Assembly: GCA_029261435.1 (NCBI GenBank)
Contig: JAJDBI010000144.1
Coordinates: 1-11,945 of the forward strand
DNA length: 11,945 nucleotides
Reading direction: 5' to 3'
From: Nitrospinaceae bacterium
Lineage (GTDB): Bacteria; Nitrospinota; Nitrospinia; Nitrospinales; VA-1
Shown here: positions 1-6,635 of the stretch, piece by piece
How positions within the stretch are numbered: position 1 is the stretch's first letter
Layout of the letters: every line of letters begins with the position of its first letter
The notes under the pieces: model-generated
The model's database searches: none
What the model was told of the DNA's origin: nothing
Seen by the model: the letters and a program-made list of their open reading frames with translations, nothing else
Program-made: the position numbers and the translations under genes

Positions 1-1
1 T

Positions 2-40
2 TGTCTGCAATCTATTGACCTGGATCTAGCTTGGGAGTAG
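2..40 (+). other. Upstream in-frame coding remnant closed by TAG 38-40
   Basis: Reading frame 2 from the left edge gives CLQSIDLDLAWE, then the stop TAG at 38-40, then LSKTAPSLLFLAVFF in the same frame. In the flippase-like family the N-terminal membrane segment is typically preceded by a pattern like (V/I)D(L/W)xxxxxxL, so the twelve residues before the stop look like the natural continuation of the downstream protein. A CAG-to-TAG change would explain this. The gene start itself lies left of the window. Confidence 0.5.
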
Positions 41-919
41 TTGTCCAAGACAGCTCCTTCTTTGCTATTTCTGGCTGTTTTTTTCAACGCCTGCATTTTG
101 GGAGTTTGGGCTTCGCTCTGGTATGTGCTCTTACCAAAAAAAATTTCAGTTCCATTCATCCGAATTTTTCAAGCCAACTCATTTATGTCTACATCCTGCA
201 ACACCATTCCGTTTCCCGGTGGGCATGCGGTTGGGGTTATGGCTTTGGCACGACGGGCAAAGGTAGGACACACTGTGGCTCTGTCAGTATTAGCGCTTGA
301 TCAGCTCATGGAAGGTTTCGCCAAAATATTTGTTCTAACTTTGGTGGCAGTTTTTGTTCCTCTCCCAGAACGAATGGGACAGGCAATACTGGTTTTTATA
401 GCTGCTATAGGTTTTTTTGCTTCCATTATGTTTTACTTTGCCCATAAGCAACCGGGGATTCGAGAAGGACAAGAAACTGTGTCCTTTACAGGCAAAGTCA
501 GGGCTTTTTTGTCACGCTGGTCCGCTCATCTTGAAGTTCTAAGGGATATTCGAATCTTTAGCTTAGGTCTTGTGCTGGCCCTTTTAATGATGCTTGCGCA
601 GACTTTGGGAATCTGGGCAGTTCAAGAAAGTTTGAATTTGGATCTTCCCATCTGGGCTCCCATATTGGTCATGGGGGCATTAAATCTGGCGACAGTTTTA
701 CCGATCACTCCTGGAAACTTTGGAGTTTATGAAGGAACTGCCTTTTTGGTTTATCAATTTTGCGGGCTCACTCCTGAGCTGGCATTAAGTTTGGCCCTCC
801 TGCAACATCTTTGTTTTTTAGTTCCCATGGTGGGGTCAGGTTATGTGGTGCTGCTATTTCTAACATCGGCTCAAAAGGAGAATCTTTCAGAAGAAAAGTG
901 GGTTGCCGATGAAACTTAA
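41..919 (+). CDS. Flippase-like / lysylphosphatidylglycerol synthase TM-domain family membrane protein (5' end interrupted or outside the window)
   Basis: Integral inner-membrane protein, 292 residues from a TTG codon. Hydrophobic segments lie at about 7-31, 93-107, 113-134, 172-195, 204-220 and 245-275. Two family signatures are visible: a PGG motif after the first conserved amphipathic stretch (residues 59-61, in FPGGHAVG), corresponding to the PGGxGGDxxR region, and LPITPGNFGVYEG at 220-232, corresponding to the LPxSPGGxGxxE block with its conserved Glu (E231). Members of this family (LPG_synthase_TM, formerly UPF0104) move or handle lipids; the substrate cannot be read from the sequence. 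The usual family length is about 300-340 residues, so some 20-30 N-terminal residues seem to be missing. The codon before the TTG is TAG, and the same frame continues upstream with family-like sequence, so this is probably an interrupted reading frame and not a natural start. No Shine-Dalgarno precedes the TTG. Family call is confident, start is not. Confidence 0.8.
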   Translation: MSKTAPSLLFLAVFFNACILGVWASLWYVLLPKKISVPFIRIFQANSFMSTSCNTIPFPGGHAVGVMALARRAKVGHTVALSVLALDQLMEGFAKIFVLTLVAVFVPLPERMGQAILVFIAAIGFFASIMFYFAHKQPGIREGQETVSFTGKVRAFLSRWSAHLEVLRDIRIFSLGLVLALLMMLAQTLGIWAVQESLNLDLPIWAPILVMGALNLATVLPITPGNFGVYEGTAFLVYQFCGLTPELALSLALLQHLCFLVPMVGSGYVVLLFLTSAQKENLSEEKWVADET

Positions 920-1168
920 CACGACTGTCCGATTGTCACAGAATAAAAGATTATTTGCTTTCCGATGCCCCGAAAAACATTAACTCTCATGTCTAAGAAC
1001 TGCTAGGAGTTGATGGTGTTTTAATTGGGGGTTGGAACTTGGTTGCTGACAGAACACATTAAACCCAATGACAGTTTGATAAGTAGGTTTTGCCTTTAAC
1101 TGAAGCAATAAAGCTTTTAAAATAGTTGAAACTTTGATGGTTATTTGTTTTTGCGTGAGTGCGAATCG

Positions 1169-1189
1169 GCAATAAACAATGTTTAATGC
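1169..1189. repeat. Imperfect inverted repeat (21-bp dyad)
   Basis: GCAATAAAC, a 3-base spacer AAT, then GTTTAATGC. The arms are complementary at 8 of 9 positions. It lies in the long gap, about 145 bases before the putative cold-shock promoter. It could be an operator-type binding site or a chance dyad in AT-rich DNA; nothing around it decides. Confidence 0.3.
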
Positions 1190-1332
1190 GTTGTTGAGGC
1201 ATCTTTCTGTTTAAATTGGATGCTTTTGGGAATAGTTTCAAAGTAGGGGTTTTACCGACAGTTTTGCTTTCAAACCAATTTTAATTATACCGGGTTTGAT
1301 GTCTCTTAAAGCTAGGCCGGGAATAGTTTTGG

Positions 1333-1341
1333 TGATATACT
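1333..1341 (+). promoter_or_regulatory. Putative extended -10 promoter for the cold-shock gene
   Basis: TGA followed by TATACT forms an extended -10 element (TGn plus a hexamer matching TATAAT at 5 of 6). There is no good -35 at 16-18 bases upstream, as is common for extended -10 promoters. Initiation near 1348 would give a leader of roughly 200 bases before the ATG at 1556. Long leaders are known for cspA-type genes, but no E. coli-type cold box is visible here. Inferred from pattern only. Confidence 0.35.
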
Positions 1342-1541
1342 CTCTGCCGATATTGGGGTTTCCAGTGTTATTGTAAATCGGTTTGTGAGCTTTTTAGATG
1401 AATAAGTCAAGTTCTGAATACGCCGTGGGCGAAAGGCTTATTATTATTTAGCTCGGTAGAAACCTTGGCAGAGATTGGGACCCAGGTAAAAATTGGGAAG
1501 GTTCGTTGGATGGCTTGATTGGCCTTGCCGCTAAAAATGTT

Positions 1542-1546
1542 GGAGG
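1542..1546 (+). promoter_or_regulatory. Shine-Dalgarno site of the cold-shock gene
   Basis: GGAGG followed by 9 bases and then ATG at 1556. It is the clearest ribosome binding site in the window and fixes the start of the cold-shock protein. Confidence 0.85.
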
Positions 1547-1555
1547 TTAACTGTT

Positions 1556-1756
1556 ATGGCAGAGGGAAAAGTAAAATGGTTTAACGATAGTAAGGGTTAT
1601 GGATTTATTGAGTCTAGCGATGGAGAAGATTGTTTTGTCCATTTTTCTGAAATTCAAGGAGATGGCTTTAAGACTCTTGCAGAAGGCCAAGCAGTCGAGT
1701 TCGAAAAGAGCATGGGACAAAAAGGGCCTCAGGCATCCAAGGTTATACCTAAATAA
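1556..1756 (+). CDS. Cold-shock domain protein (CspA family)
   Basis: Complete 66-residue single cold-shock domain, the normal family length. It begins MAEGKVKWFNDSKGYGFI, which contains the conserved KVKWFN strand and the RNP1 motif KGYGFI (residues 13-18). RNP2 is seen as CFVHFSEI (26-33), with Cys where Val or Ile is usual. The GFKTL and GQAVEF segments (37-41, 44-49) and a C-terminal QASKVIP complete the five-stranded OB fold. Such proteins bind single-stranded RNA or DNA in the cytoplasm and act as RNA chaperones or antiterminators; whether this copy is cold-induced or constitutive cannot be read. It appears monocistronic: strong Shine-Dalgarno upstream, long leader, and an intrinsic terminator 17 bases after the stop. 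Identification is very secure. Confidence 0.97.
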   Translation: MAEGKVKWFNDSKGYGFIESSDGEDCFVHFSEIQGDGFKTLAEGQAVEFEKSMGQKGPQASKVIPK

Positions 1757-1772
1757 ATTTTGTTTGATGATT

Positions 1773-1809
1773 AAAGCCAGCGGAGCAATTGCTCCGCTGG
1801 CTTTTTTTT
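1773..1809 (+). terminator. Intrinsic terminator of the cold-shock gene
   Basis: A perfect palindrome: GCCAGCGGAGC at 1776-1786, loop AATT, GCTCCGCTGGC at 1791-1801, followed by eight Ts (1802-1809). The AAA at 1773-1775 pairs with the first Ts and extends the stem to 14 bp. The T-run exists only on the + strand side, so termination is expected for the cold-shock transcript; there is no opposing gene. Confidence 0.95.
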
Positions 1810-1858
1810 GTTTATTTTCCTTCCAAGTAGAGGAAAAAAGCCTACTTTTCCCTTGTAA

Positions 1859-1887
1859 TTGACATGTTCGAAGTTTTCTTGCCTAAT
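1859..1887 (+). promoter_or_regulatory. Putative sigma70-type promoter of the malic enzyme gene
   Basis: A perfect -35 TTGACA at 1859-1864, a 17-base spacer, and CCTAAT at 1882-1887 (4 of 6 matches to TATAAT). It lies just after the cold-shock terminator and would start transcription near 1894, leaving a leader of about 90 bases before ATG 1983. The perfect -35, ideal spacing and position support it; the weak -10 is the reservation. Confidence 0.5.
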
Positions 1888-1913
1888 GAATCTATCTTTA
1901 GCTGTTGAGTCAC

Positions 1914-1933
1914 ACCCACCGTAGTCGGAGGGT
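1914..1933 (+). other. Hairpin in the malic enzyme leader
   Basis: ACCC-A-CCG, loop TAGT, CGG-A-GGGT: seven base pairs with one A/A mismatch. It falls between the putative promoter and the malic enzyme start. No T-run follows, so it is not an intrinsic terminator. It could stabilise the message or be a protein-binding element; it matches no riboswitch I recognise. Confidence 0.4.
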
Positions 1934-1982
1934 CTAAATTTAATAGACTGTCTTTACTGATTCATAACCCAGAGGTGAGATC

Positions 1983-3419
1983 ATGACCAGAAGCGCTTTT
2001 ACACCAAATGCTGGAGACAGCATTATTGTACGCTTGAAAATTGATGGCCAGACTAAAGGGTTTTCTCAGGTAACAGCACAAATTGCAGAGCTCAATGGAC
2101 AAATTGGGGCGATAGATTTGGTCCGACCCCTTTCTCAGGGAGCTTCGATCCGGGACTTTAGCATCTACACATCAGGCTCGGATCATGGTGAGAAGATTGT
2201 TGAGGCTTTAGAAAAGGTGAAAGGGGTAGAAGTCCTACACCATTCGGATCGCACTTTTCTTCTGCATTTGGGGGGGAAGATTGAAGTCACGAGTCGTCAA
2301 ACCTTGAAAACCCGGGATGATCTATCCATGGCCTACACTCCCGGTGTGGGGCGGGTTTGTACAGCAATTCATCAGCACCCCGAACAAGTTTATAAGTTGA
2401 CAATAAAGGGCAACACGGTTGCTATTGTCACTGATGGTTCTGCAGTACTGGGGTTGGGCAATATTGGTCCAGAGGCCGCATTGCCGGTGATGGAAGGTAA
2501 AGCTATGTTGTTTAAGGAGTTTGCCGGAATCGATGCCTTTCCCATATGTCTGAATACTTCAAGTGTGGATGAAGTGGTGAATACCGTTCGGGCCATTGCC
2601 CCGGGTTTTGGCGGAATTAACCTGGAGGATATTGCGGCGCCTCATTGTTTTGAGATTGAGAGGAGATTGCAGGAGGAACTGGATATCCCCGTTTTTCATG
2701 ATGATCAGCATGGAACAGCGGTGGTCGTTTCTTCTGCATTGATCAATGCCTTGAAGCTTTTGGGGAAAAAACCAGAATCCATCAAGGTTGTGATTCTGGG
2801 TGCAGGGGCTGCCGGGACAGCTTGCGCTAAAATGATCAAACAGCTTAAAGTGGAGAACATCGTTGCTTGCGACCGTAAGGGAGCTATTCATAAATCACGG
2901 GATGATCTAAATGAAGCCAAGCAATGGTTTGCAGAAAACACCAACCCTGAGGGAGCAAAAGGAAGTTTGAACGAGGTCATTGCCGGAGCTGATGTGTTTC
3001 TTGGTGTCTCAGGACCTCGTCAATTGACTGTTGAGAACATAAAAAAAATGGCCAGGGACCCTGTGGTTTTTGCTTTAGCGAATCCGATCCCGGAAATTTT
3101 ACCGGAGGAGGCAGGGCCTCATGTGTCGGTCATGGCAACGGGTAGAAGTGATTATCCCAATCAGATCAATAATGTTTTATGTTTTCCAGGTCTTTTCAAG
3201 GGGGCTCTGGATTGCCTGGCTACACATATCAATGAGGAAATGAAAATGGCCGCAGCGTATGCTATTGCGGACTGCATTGAGGAAGATCATTTGCAACCGG
3301 AATACATCATTCCTAGTGTGTTCGATGCCAAGGTGGTAGAGAGTGTTGCGGCTGCAGTGGTTAAAGCCGCCAGAGAATCGAAGGCGGCGCGCAGGAGAAG
3401 TAGAAGTCAGTTTGAATAG
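1983..3419 (+). CDS. Malic enzyme with N-terminal ACT-like domain (malate dehydrogenase, oxaloacetate-decarboxylating)
   Basis: Complete 478-residue cytoplasmic enzyme that oxidatively decarboxylates malate to pyruvate and CO2 with NAD(P)+. Residues about 12-95 look like an ACT-type small-ligand domain fused ahead of the catalytic part. The malic N-domain follows: YTPGVG at 118-123 (catalytic Tyr118), TDGSAVLGLGNIGPEA from 150, and EGKAMLFK at 171-178 with the general-base Lys173. Metal ligands are E215 and D216 in NLEDI plus the DD pair in FHDDQHGTA (D240, D241). The NAD-binding domain shows GAGAAG at 273-278, and ALANPIPEI at 364-372 closes the active site. Cofactor preference is not decidable by eye; an Asp (D297) follows the second Rossmann strand. 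There is no phosphotransacetylase-like C-terminal domain, unlike long MaeB enzymes. AGAGGTGA at 1971-1978 supports the ATG. The ACT domain suggests allosteric control by an amino acid or similar ligand (inference). It appears to be a stand-alone transcription unit. Confidence 0.95.
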   Translation: MTRSAFTPNAGDSIIVRLKIDGQTKGFSQVTAQIAELNGQIGAIDLVRPLSQGASIRDFSIYTSGSDHGEKIVEALEKVKGVEVLHHSDRTFLLHLGGKIEVTSRQTLKTRDDLSMAYTPGVGRVCTAIHQHPEQVYKLTIKGNTVAIVTDGSAVLGLGNIGPEAALPVMEGKAMLFKEFAGIDAFPICLNTSSVDEVVNTVRAIAPGFGGINLEDIAAPHCFEIERRLQEELDIPVFHDDQHGTAVVVSSALINALKLLGKKPESIKVVILGAGAAGTACAKMIKQLKVENIVACDRKGAIHKSRDDLNEAKQWFAENTNPEGAKGSLNEVIAGADVFLGVSGPRQLTVENIKKMARDPVVFALANPIPEILPEEAGPHVSVMATGRSDYPNQINNVLCFPGLFKGALDCLATHINEEMKMAAAYAIADCIEEDHLQPEYIIPSVFDAKVVESVAAAVVKAARESKAARRRSRSQFE

Positions 3420-3490
3420 TGGTTTCTGTGTTGGTGTCGTCTATATATGTAGAAGTGTGTAGATATAAAAAGTAAGTCGACCAACTTCAC

Positions 3491-3519
3491 TTCCCAATCA
3501 GGATTAGTCTGTGTATACT
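3491..3519 (+). promoter_or_regulatory. Putative sigma70-type promoter of the RND/MMPL gene
   Basis: TTCCCA (4 of 6 to TTGACA) at 3491-3496, a 17-base spacer, and TATACT (5 of 6 to TATAAT) at 3514-3519. Initiation near 3526 would give a leader of about 50 bases. It fills most of the 158-base gap between the malic enzyme stop and the transporter start, in which I see no terminator hairpin. Confidence 0.4.
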
Positions 3520-3578
3520 TGCGTTGGTTTCTATGATGATTTAACGATCTTTCCTCGCTCGCCTTCAACGCTCCGGGT

Positions 3579-5975
3579 ATGAAAACAGTTCTTAGTTGGT
3601 GTTTCCAAAAAATTACCCGCCGTTACCCCGGCACTCTGCTAATCCTGGCGCTTCTTTTAAGTGGAATATCTGTTTATTGGGCAAGTGGTTTAAGTTTCAA
3701 CCCCCGAATGGATAACCTTCTTCCTCAGGATTTACCGTTAATTAAAGAATTTAATGAAGTGGTTGCCAAAACCGGCGGGTCTGGTCCGCTCGTGGTTGTT
3801 CTGGAGCAGTTGAACCCCATTCAAGCCCCAGAAGTGATTGGTAAACTGGCCAGGGCTTTGGAAAAAGTTCCAGGAACTTATTTTGTGGATTCACAAGTGC
3901 CTGAGGAATTTTTGAAAAACCGCCAACTCTTGCTAGTTCCAAAAGCAGAGCTGCTTCAGCTCGAATCCCTGGTCGCGGAGGCGATTGACTATGCGCGAGG
4001 TCAATTCGGAGGTTTTTTTGGCGAGGATGAACTTTTCAATCCGGTTAAGTTGCAAACTCTTGCCGATCAGTATGATATTTTTGAGGACATTAAACCTTTT
4101 CATAAAGGAAACAGAGAAAATAATTATTATATATTTGTCAAACCAAAAGGGACAGTCACCGATACGGACTTTACCGAGAATTATGTCCACTCCATTCAAC
4201 AGGCGATTGACGAGACGGGACTTGAAAAAGATATCCCCGACCTGACCATCAACCTCACCGGTTCGCTCATTGTTCGACTGGAAGAGAATCAGTTTATTCA
4301 AAGCGACCTTAAGAAGTCGGCGGTGCTTGCAGCCCTGTTGGCAAGTTTTATTATCCTCGTCTATACGCGCTCCTGGTTTTCCATACCTCTTATCATATTC
4401 CCTTTATTACTGTCGCTGACTTATACCTTTGCCTTGACGCGCTTGTTCATTGGTCACCTGAATATAATTTCGGGTTTTCTGGTGGCAATATTGATGGGAC
4501 TGGGTATTGATTATGGCATTCACCTTTATATTCGTTTCAAGCAGGAACTTCTCAAAGGGAGAACCATTCCCCAAGCAACGGAACTGGTTGTGACTCAGGT
4601 GGGGAGATCAGGTTTGATTGCGATGCTGACCACGATGAGTGTTTTTTCGATCTTAAGTTTCTCAGATTTTCAGGGATTCTCTGAGTTCGGAAAAATTGCA
4701 ACGCTGGGTATCGTCTGTGCTTTTTTTAGCTACTACTTTATTTTTCCAGCGCAGGCTTTGTTCTATGACAAAATTCATTGGTTGAGTAAACCCAGGCCCA
4801 GATTATTCACTTTTAAAATTTCAAACCTGTATTTCACAACACCTTATTTCCTTTCGGCCATGTTCCTTTTTTTAATGGTTGCCGGTTTATTTCTTCTTCC
4901 CGGACTCAGGTTTGAATATGACTTCCAGAAACTGAGGGGAGAATCCCCCGCGAGTGAATATGAGACGATCACCACAGACGATTTTGGTTTTGCATTTTCC
5001 CCCACCTTGATTCTGACGCCGGAAAAGGAAAACTTGTTCGAAATTCAAGATGCCCTGGAGGAAATAAAAGGAAAGAGCGGTGATAAGACGATCATAGGTC
5101 TGCAGTATTCTTTAAACATGTTCAGCCGCGAGGAATATGAGTCGAAGCAGGGCGCAATCGCCCGTATTCGTAAGATGTTTTTGGATGACGAGGACATCAT
5201 TAAGTTCTCGCTGGGGAATGATCGGTATGAAAATTTTAGAAAGCTGGTCAATGCTGAGCCGTTTGATGAAAAGCAAATACCTCTTAATGTAAGGAAAAAG
5301 CTCCGCGCTGGCGATGATTATTTGGTTTTGTTACTTTCTCCAGCAGATAAGAATTTTTTTCAAGTAGAAAATATCTATCAGTTGGAAAAGGAAGTGGCTG
5401 AATTGAAACAAAAGATGGCAGAAAAAAACATCAAGACATCAGTTTTAAATGAAAACCTGATAGCCGCCGAAATCCTGGATTGGGTTAAAGAGAAAGGGCC
5501 GAAGGCTATGGCTATCGCTTTTGCCATGGTATTTCTCATTCTTGTAGTGGATCTTCAGAGTATTCGTTTGGCGGTCATTACTTTCCTGCCTCTGTTTACG
5601 GGTCTGGTCTTGACCGGTGCACTCATGGCCGTGTTCAATGTGAAACTGAACTTTATCAACATTGTCATGCTTCCTTCTGTTGTGGGAATCATGATTGATC
5701 ATTGTATATATCTCAGTCACCATATACTGGATTATTCCAAAGGGGCTTCCCTCAAGTCACTGCAGGAAACAGGGAGTTCGATTATATTATCAGCCCTGAC
5801 CAGTCTCGCCGGTTATGCCAGTTTGAATATAGCTCATCATCAAGGGATCAGGTCCATTGCCTCAGTAGTGGAGTTGGGAATAATTACTTGCACGATTTGT
5901 GCTCTATTCATGCTCCCAGCGCTATTTGAATTGCGTAAGAACAGGTCGTCCTTCACCCGCTTTAAGAAGGATTAA
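3579..5975 (+). CDS. RND superfamily / MMPL-family transporter (possibly HpnN-like lipid exporter)
   Basis: Complete 798-residue inner-membrane protein with the duplicated RND plan. TM1 is at about 18-37, a large periplasmic loop at 38-245, then a five-TM bundle at about 246-396. The second half starts with a TM at 422-440, a second periplasmic loop at 441-640, and a final bundle at 643-783. The TM4-like proton-relay positions carry Asp in both halves: MGLGIDYGIHLY (D311) and VGIMIDHCIYLSHH (D707). These, plus TTMSVFSILSFSDF at 351-364, are typical of sterol-sensing-domain/MMPL proteins. At about 800 residues it is shorter than AcrB-type pumps (over 1000) and nearer to MMPL and hopanoid-associated HpnN transporters, which move lipids outward; no neighbouring lipid gene confirms the cargo. 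Stops at 3534 and 3537 with no other start codon in between force the ATG at 3579, yet no Shine-Dalgarno is visible. Family is secure, substrate unknown. Confidence 0.93.
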   Translation: MKTVLSWCFQKITRRYPGTLLILALLLSGISVYWASGLSFNPRMDNLLPQDLPLIKEFNEVVAKTGGSGPLVVVLEQLNPIQAPEVIGKLARALEKVPGTYFVDSQVPEEFLKNRQLLLVPKAELLQLESLVAEAIDYARGQFGGFFGEDELFNPVKLQTLADQYDIFEDIKPFHKGNRENNYYIFVKPKGTVTDTDFTENYVHSIQQAIDETGLEKDIPDLTINLTGSLIVRLEENQFIQSDLKKSAVLAALLASFIILVYTRSWFSIPLIIFPLLLSLTYTFALTRLFIGHLNIISGFLVAILMGLGIDYGIHLYIRFKQELLKGRTIPQATELVVTQVGRSGLIAMLTTMSVFSILSFSDFQGFSEFGKIATLGIVCAFFSYYFIFPAQALFYDKIHWLSKPRPRLFTFKISNLYFTTPYFLSAMFLFLMVAGLFLLPGLRFEYDFQKLRGESPASEYETITTDDFGFAFSPTLILTPEKENLFEIQDALEEIKGKSGDKTIIGLQYSLNMFSREEYESKQGAIARIRKMFLDDEDIIKFSLGNDRYENFRKLVNAEPFDEKQIPLNVRKKLRAGDDYLVLLLSPADKNFFQVENIYQLEKEVAELKQKMAEKNIKTSVLNENLIAAEILDWVKEKGPKAMAIAFAMVFLILVVDLQSIRLAVITFLPLFTGLVLTGALMAVFNVKLNFINIVMLPSVVGIMIDHCIYLSHHILDYSKGASLKSLQETGSSIILSALTSLAGYASLNIAHHQGIRSIASVVELGIITCTICALFMLPALFELRKNRSSFTRFKKD

Positions 5976-6069
5976 GAATTTTAGTGACGCTTTGAGGTGG
6001 AGTTACCCTGCCGACCTCACGGAGTATATGCACCACCATTGAAATTTTGTGCTGATACTTGGCACCAAT

Positions 6070-6100
6070 TTGACATTTCAACCCCATTTTTTTCTTTAAT
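6070..6100 (+). promoter_or_regulatory. Putative promoter P1 of the phosphorelay cassette
   Basis: TTGACA (perfect -35) at 6070-6075 and TTTAAT (5 of 6 -10) at 6095-6100, but with a 19-base spacer, which is longer than ideal. It lies in the 252-base gap (5976-6227) before the first response regulator, which otherwise holds only a second promoter candidate and a weak hairpin near 5993-6019. Confidence 0.35.
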
Positions 6101-6110
6101 ACATACTGCC

Positions 6111-6139
6111 TTGGTGTTATTCGAGGATTAGGGTAAAAT
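6111..6139 (+). promoter_or_regulatory. Putative promoter P2 of the phosphorelay cassette
   Basis: TTGGTG (first three -35 bases match) at 6111-6116, a 17-base spacer, and TAAAAT (5 of 6) at 6134-6139. Spacing is ideal and the DNA downstream is very AT-rich. It would leave a leader of roughly 80 bases before ATG 6228. P1 and P2 are alternatives or a tandem pair. Confidence 0.35.
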
Positions 6140-6227
6140 ATCAAAACACTAATAAATTAATAATATTGTAGTCTGGTAATTTTTCAATCTGTCGGGCTTG
6201 TCTTATCCCAATACTGGATTTTTTCTG

Positions 6228-6605
6228 ATGAAAATACTTGTTGTCGATGATGAATATATTTTTAGAACCATGACCGAATTTTTTCTCGATAGAGAAGGAC
6301 ATGATCTTGTTTTTGCGGCAAGTGGAGAAGAAGGAATTAAAAAAGCAGAATCTCACCAGCCCGGGCTGATTTTGCTGGATGGAAAGATCCCCGGGGTGTC
6401 TGGATTCAAAACCTGCCAGTTGATAAGAAAAAATGTAAAAATAAAAGACATCCTCGTGATCATGCTAACTGCTTTAGACAAAGTGGGAGATGTGGAAGAT
6501 GCCTTCAAATCAGGGGCAGATGAATATATTGCCAAACCAATTGAAGCAAGCACATTCCCTTCGATACTCGATAGGAAGTACAAGAGAGTAGTGGACAAGA
6601 GGTAG
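6228..6605 (+). CDS. Single-domain response regulator (CheY-like receiver)
   Basis: A 125-residue stand-alone receiver domain that accepts a phosphoryl group from a histidine kinase or Hpt protein in the cytoplasm. All canonical residues are present: the acidic pair D7-D8 (VVDDE), phosphoacceptor D51 in LILLDGKIPG, T81 in MLTAL, and K103 in AKP. The usual DxxMPG reads DGKIPG, with Ile for Met. I chose ATG 6228 because it gives the standard MKILVVDDE opening; a TTG at 6198 would add ten residues of no family character. The Shine-Dalgarno is weak (GGA at 6216-6218). There is no output domain. The gene ends 30 bases before the hybrid kinase on the same strand, so it is probably the first gene of its operon and a partner of that kinase. 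Confidence 0.93.
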   Translation: MKILVVDDEYIFRTMTEFFLDREGHDLVFAASGEEGIKKAESHQPGLILLDGKIPGVSGFKTCQLIRKNVKIKDILVIMLTALDKVGDVEDAFKSGADEYIAKPIEASTFPSILDRKYKRVVDKR

Positions 6606-6635
6606 GTTTTTCCAATCGAAAGGGCTAATTAGAAA

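Larger units (their letters stand above)
920..1555. other. Long intergenic region, no convincing gene
   Basis: About 635 bases with frequent stops in all frames. The longest open stretch, on the minus strand at 1059-1241 (60 codons), has no Shine-Dalgarno and a composition that matches no family I know. A 24-codon frame starting with ATG at 909 overlaps the upstream gene and ends at 983, also without recognisable content. The right third (about 1333-1555) probably holds the promoter and untranslated leader of the cold-shock gene. An imperfect dyad at 1169-1189 is listed separately. I see no tRNA-like or other recognisable structured RNA. Confidence 0.6.

Noticed and set aside
31..300. An 89-codon + strand frame overlapping the first gene
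   Set aside because: It lies in another frame over clear flippase-family coding sequence and has no family-like features of its own.
909..983. A 24-codon frame (ATG 909) overlapping the end of the first gene
   Set aside because: The overlap resembles a coupled start, but the frame ends quickly and the downstream sequence has stops in all frames. At best it is a remnant.
1059..1241. A 60-codon minus-strand frame in the long gap
   Set aside because: No Shine-Dalgarno, an unusual composition rich in Lys, Asn and His, and no recognisable motif; probably a chance open frame in AT-rich DNA.
5993..6019. Possible hairpin TGAGGT...ACCTCA after the transporter gene
   Set aside because: Only six pairs with a 15-base loop and no T-run afterwards, so it is not supported as an intrinsic terminator.
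6198..6227. TTG at 6198 as start of the first response regulator
   Set aside because: It adds ten residues with no receiver character; ATG 6228 gives the standard MKILVVDDE start.
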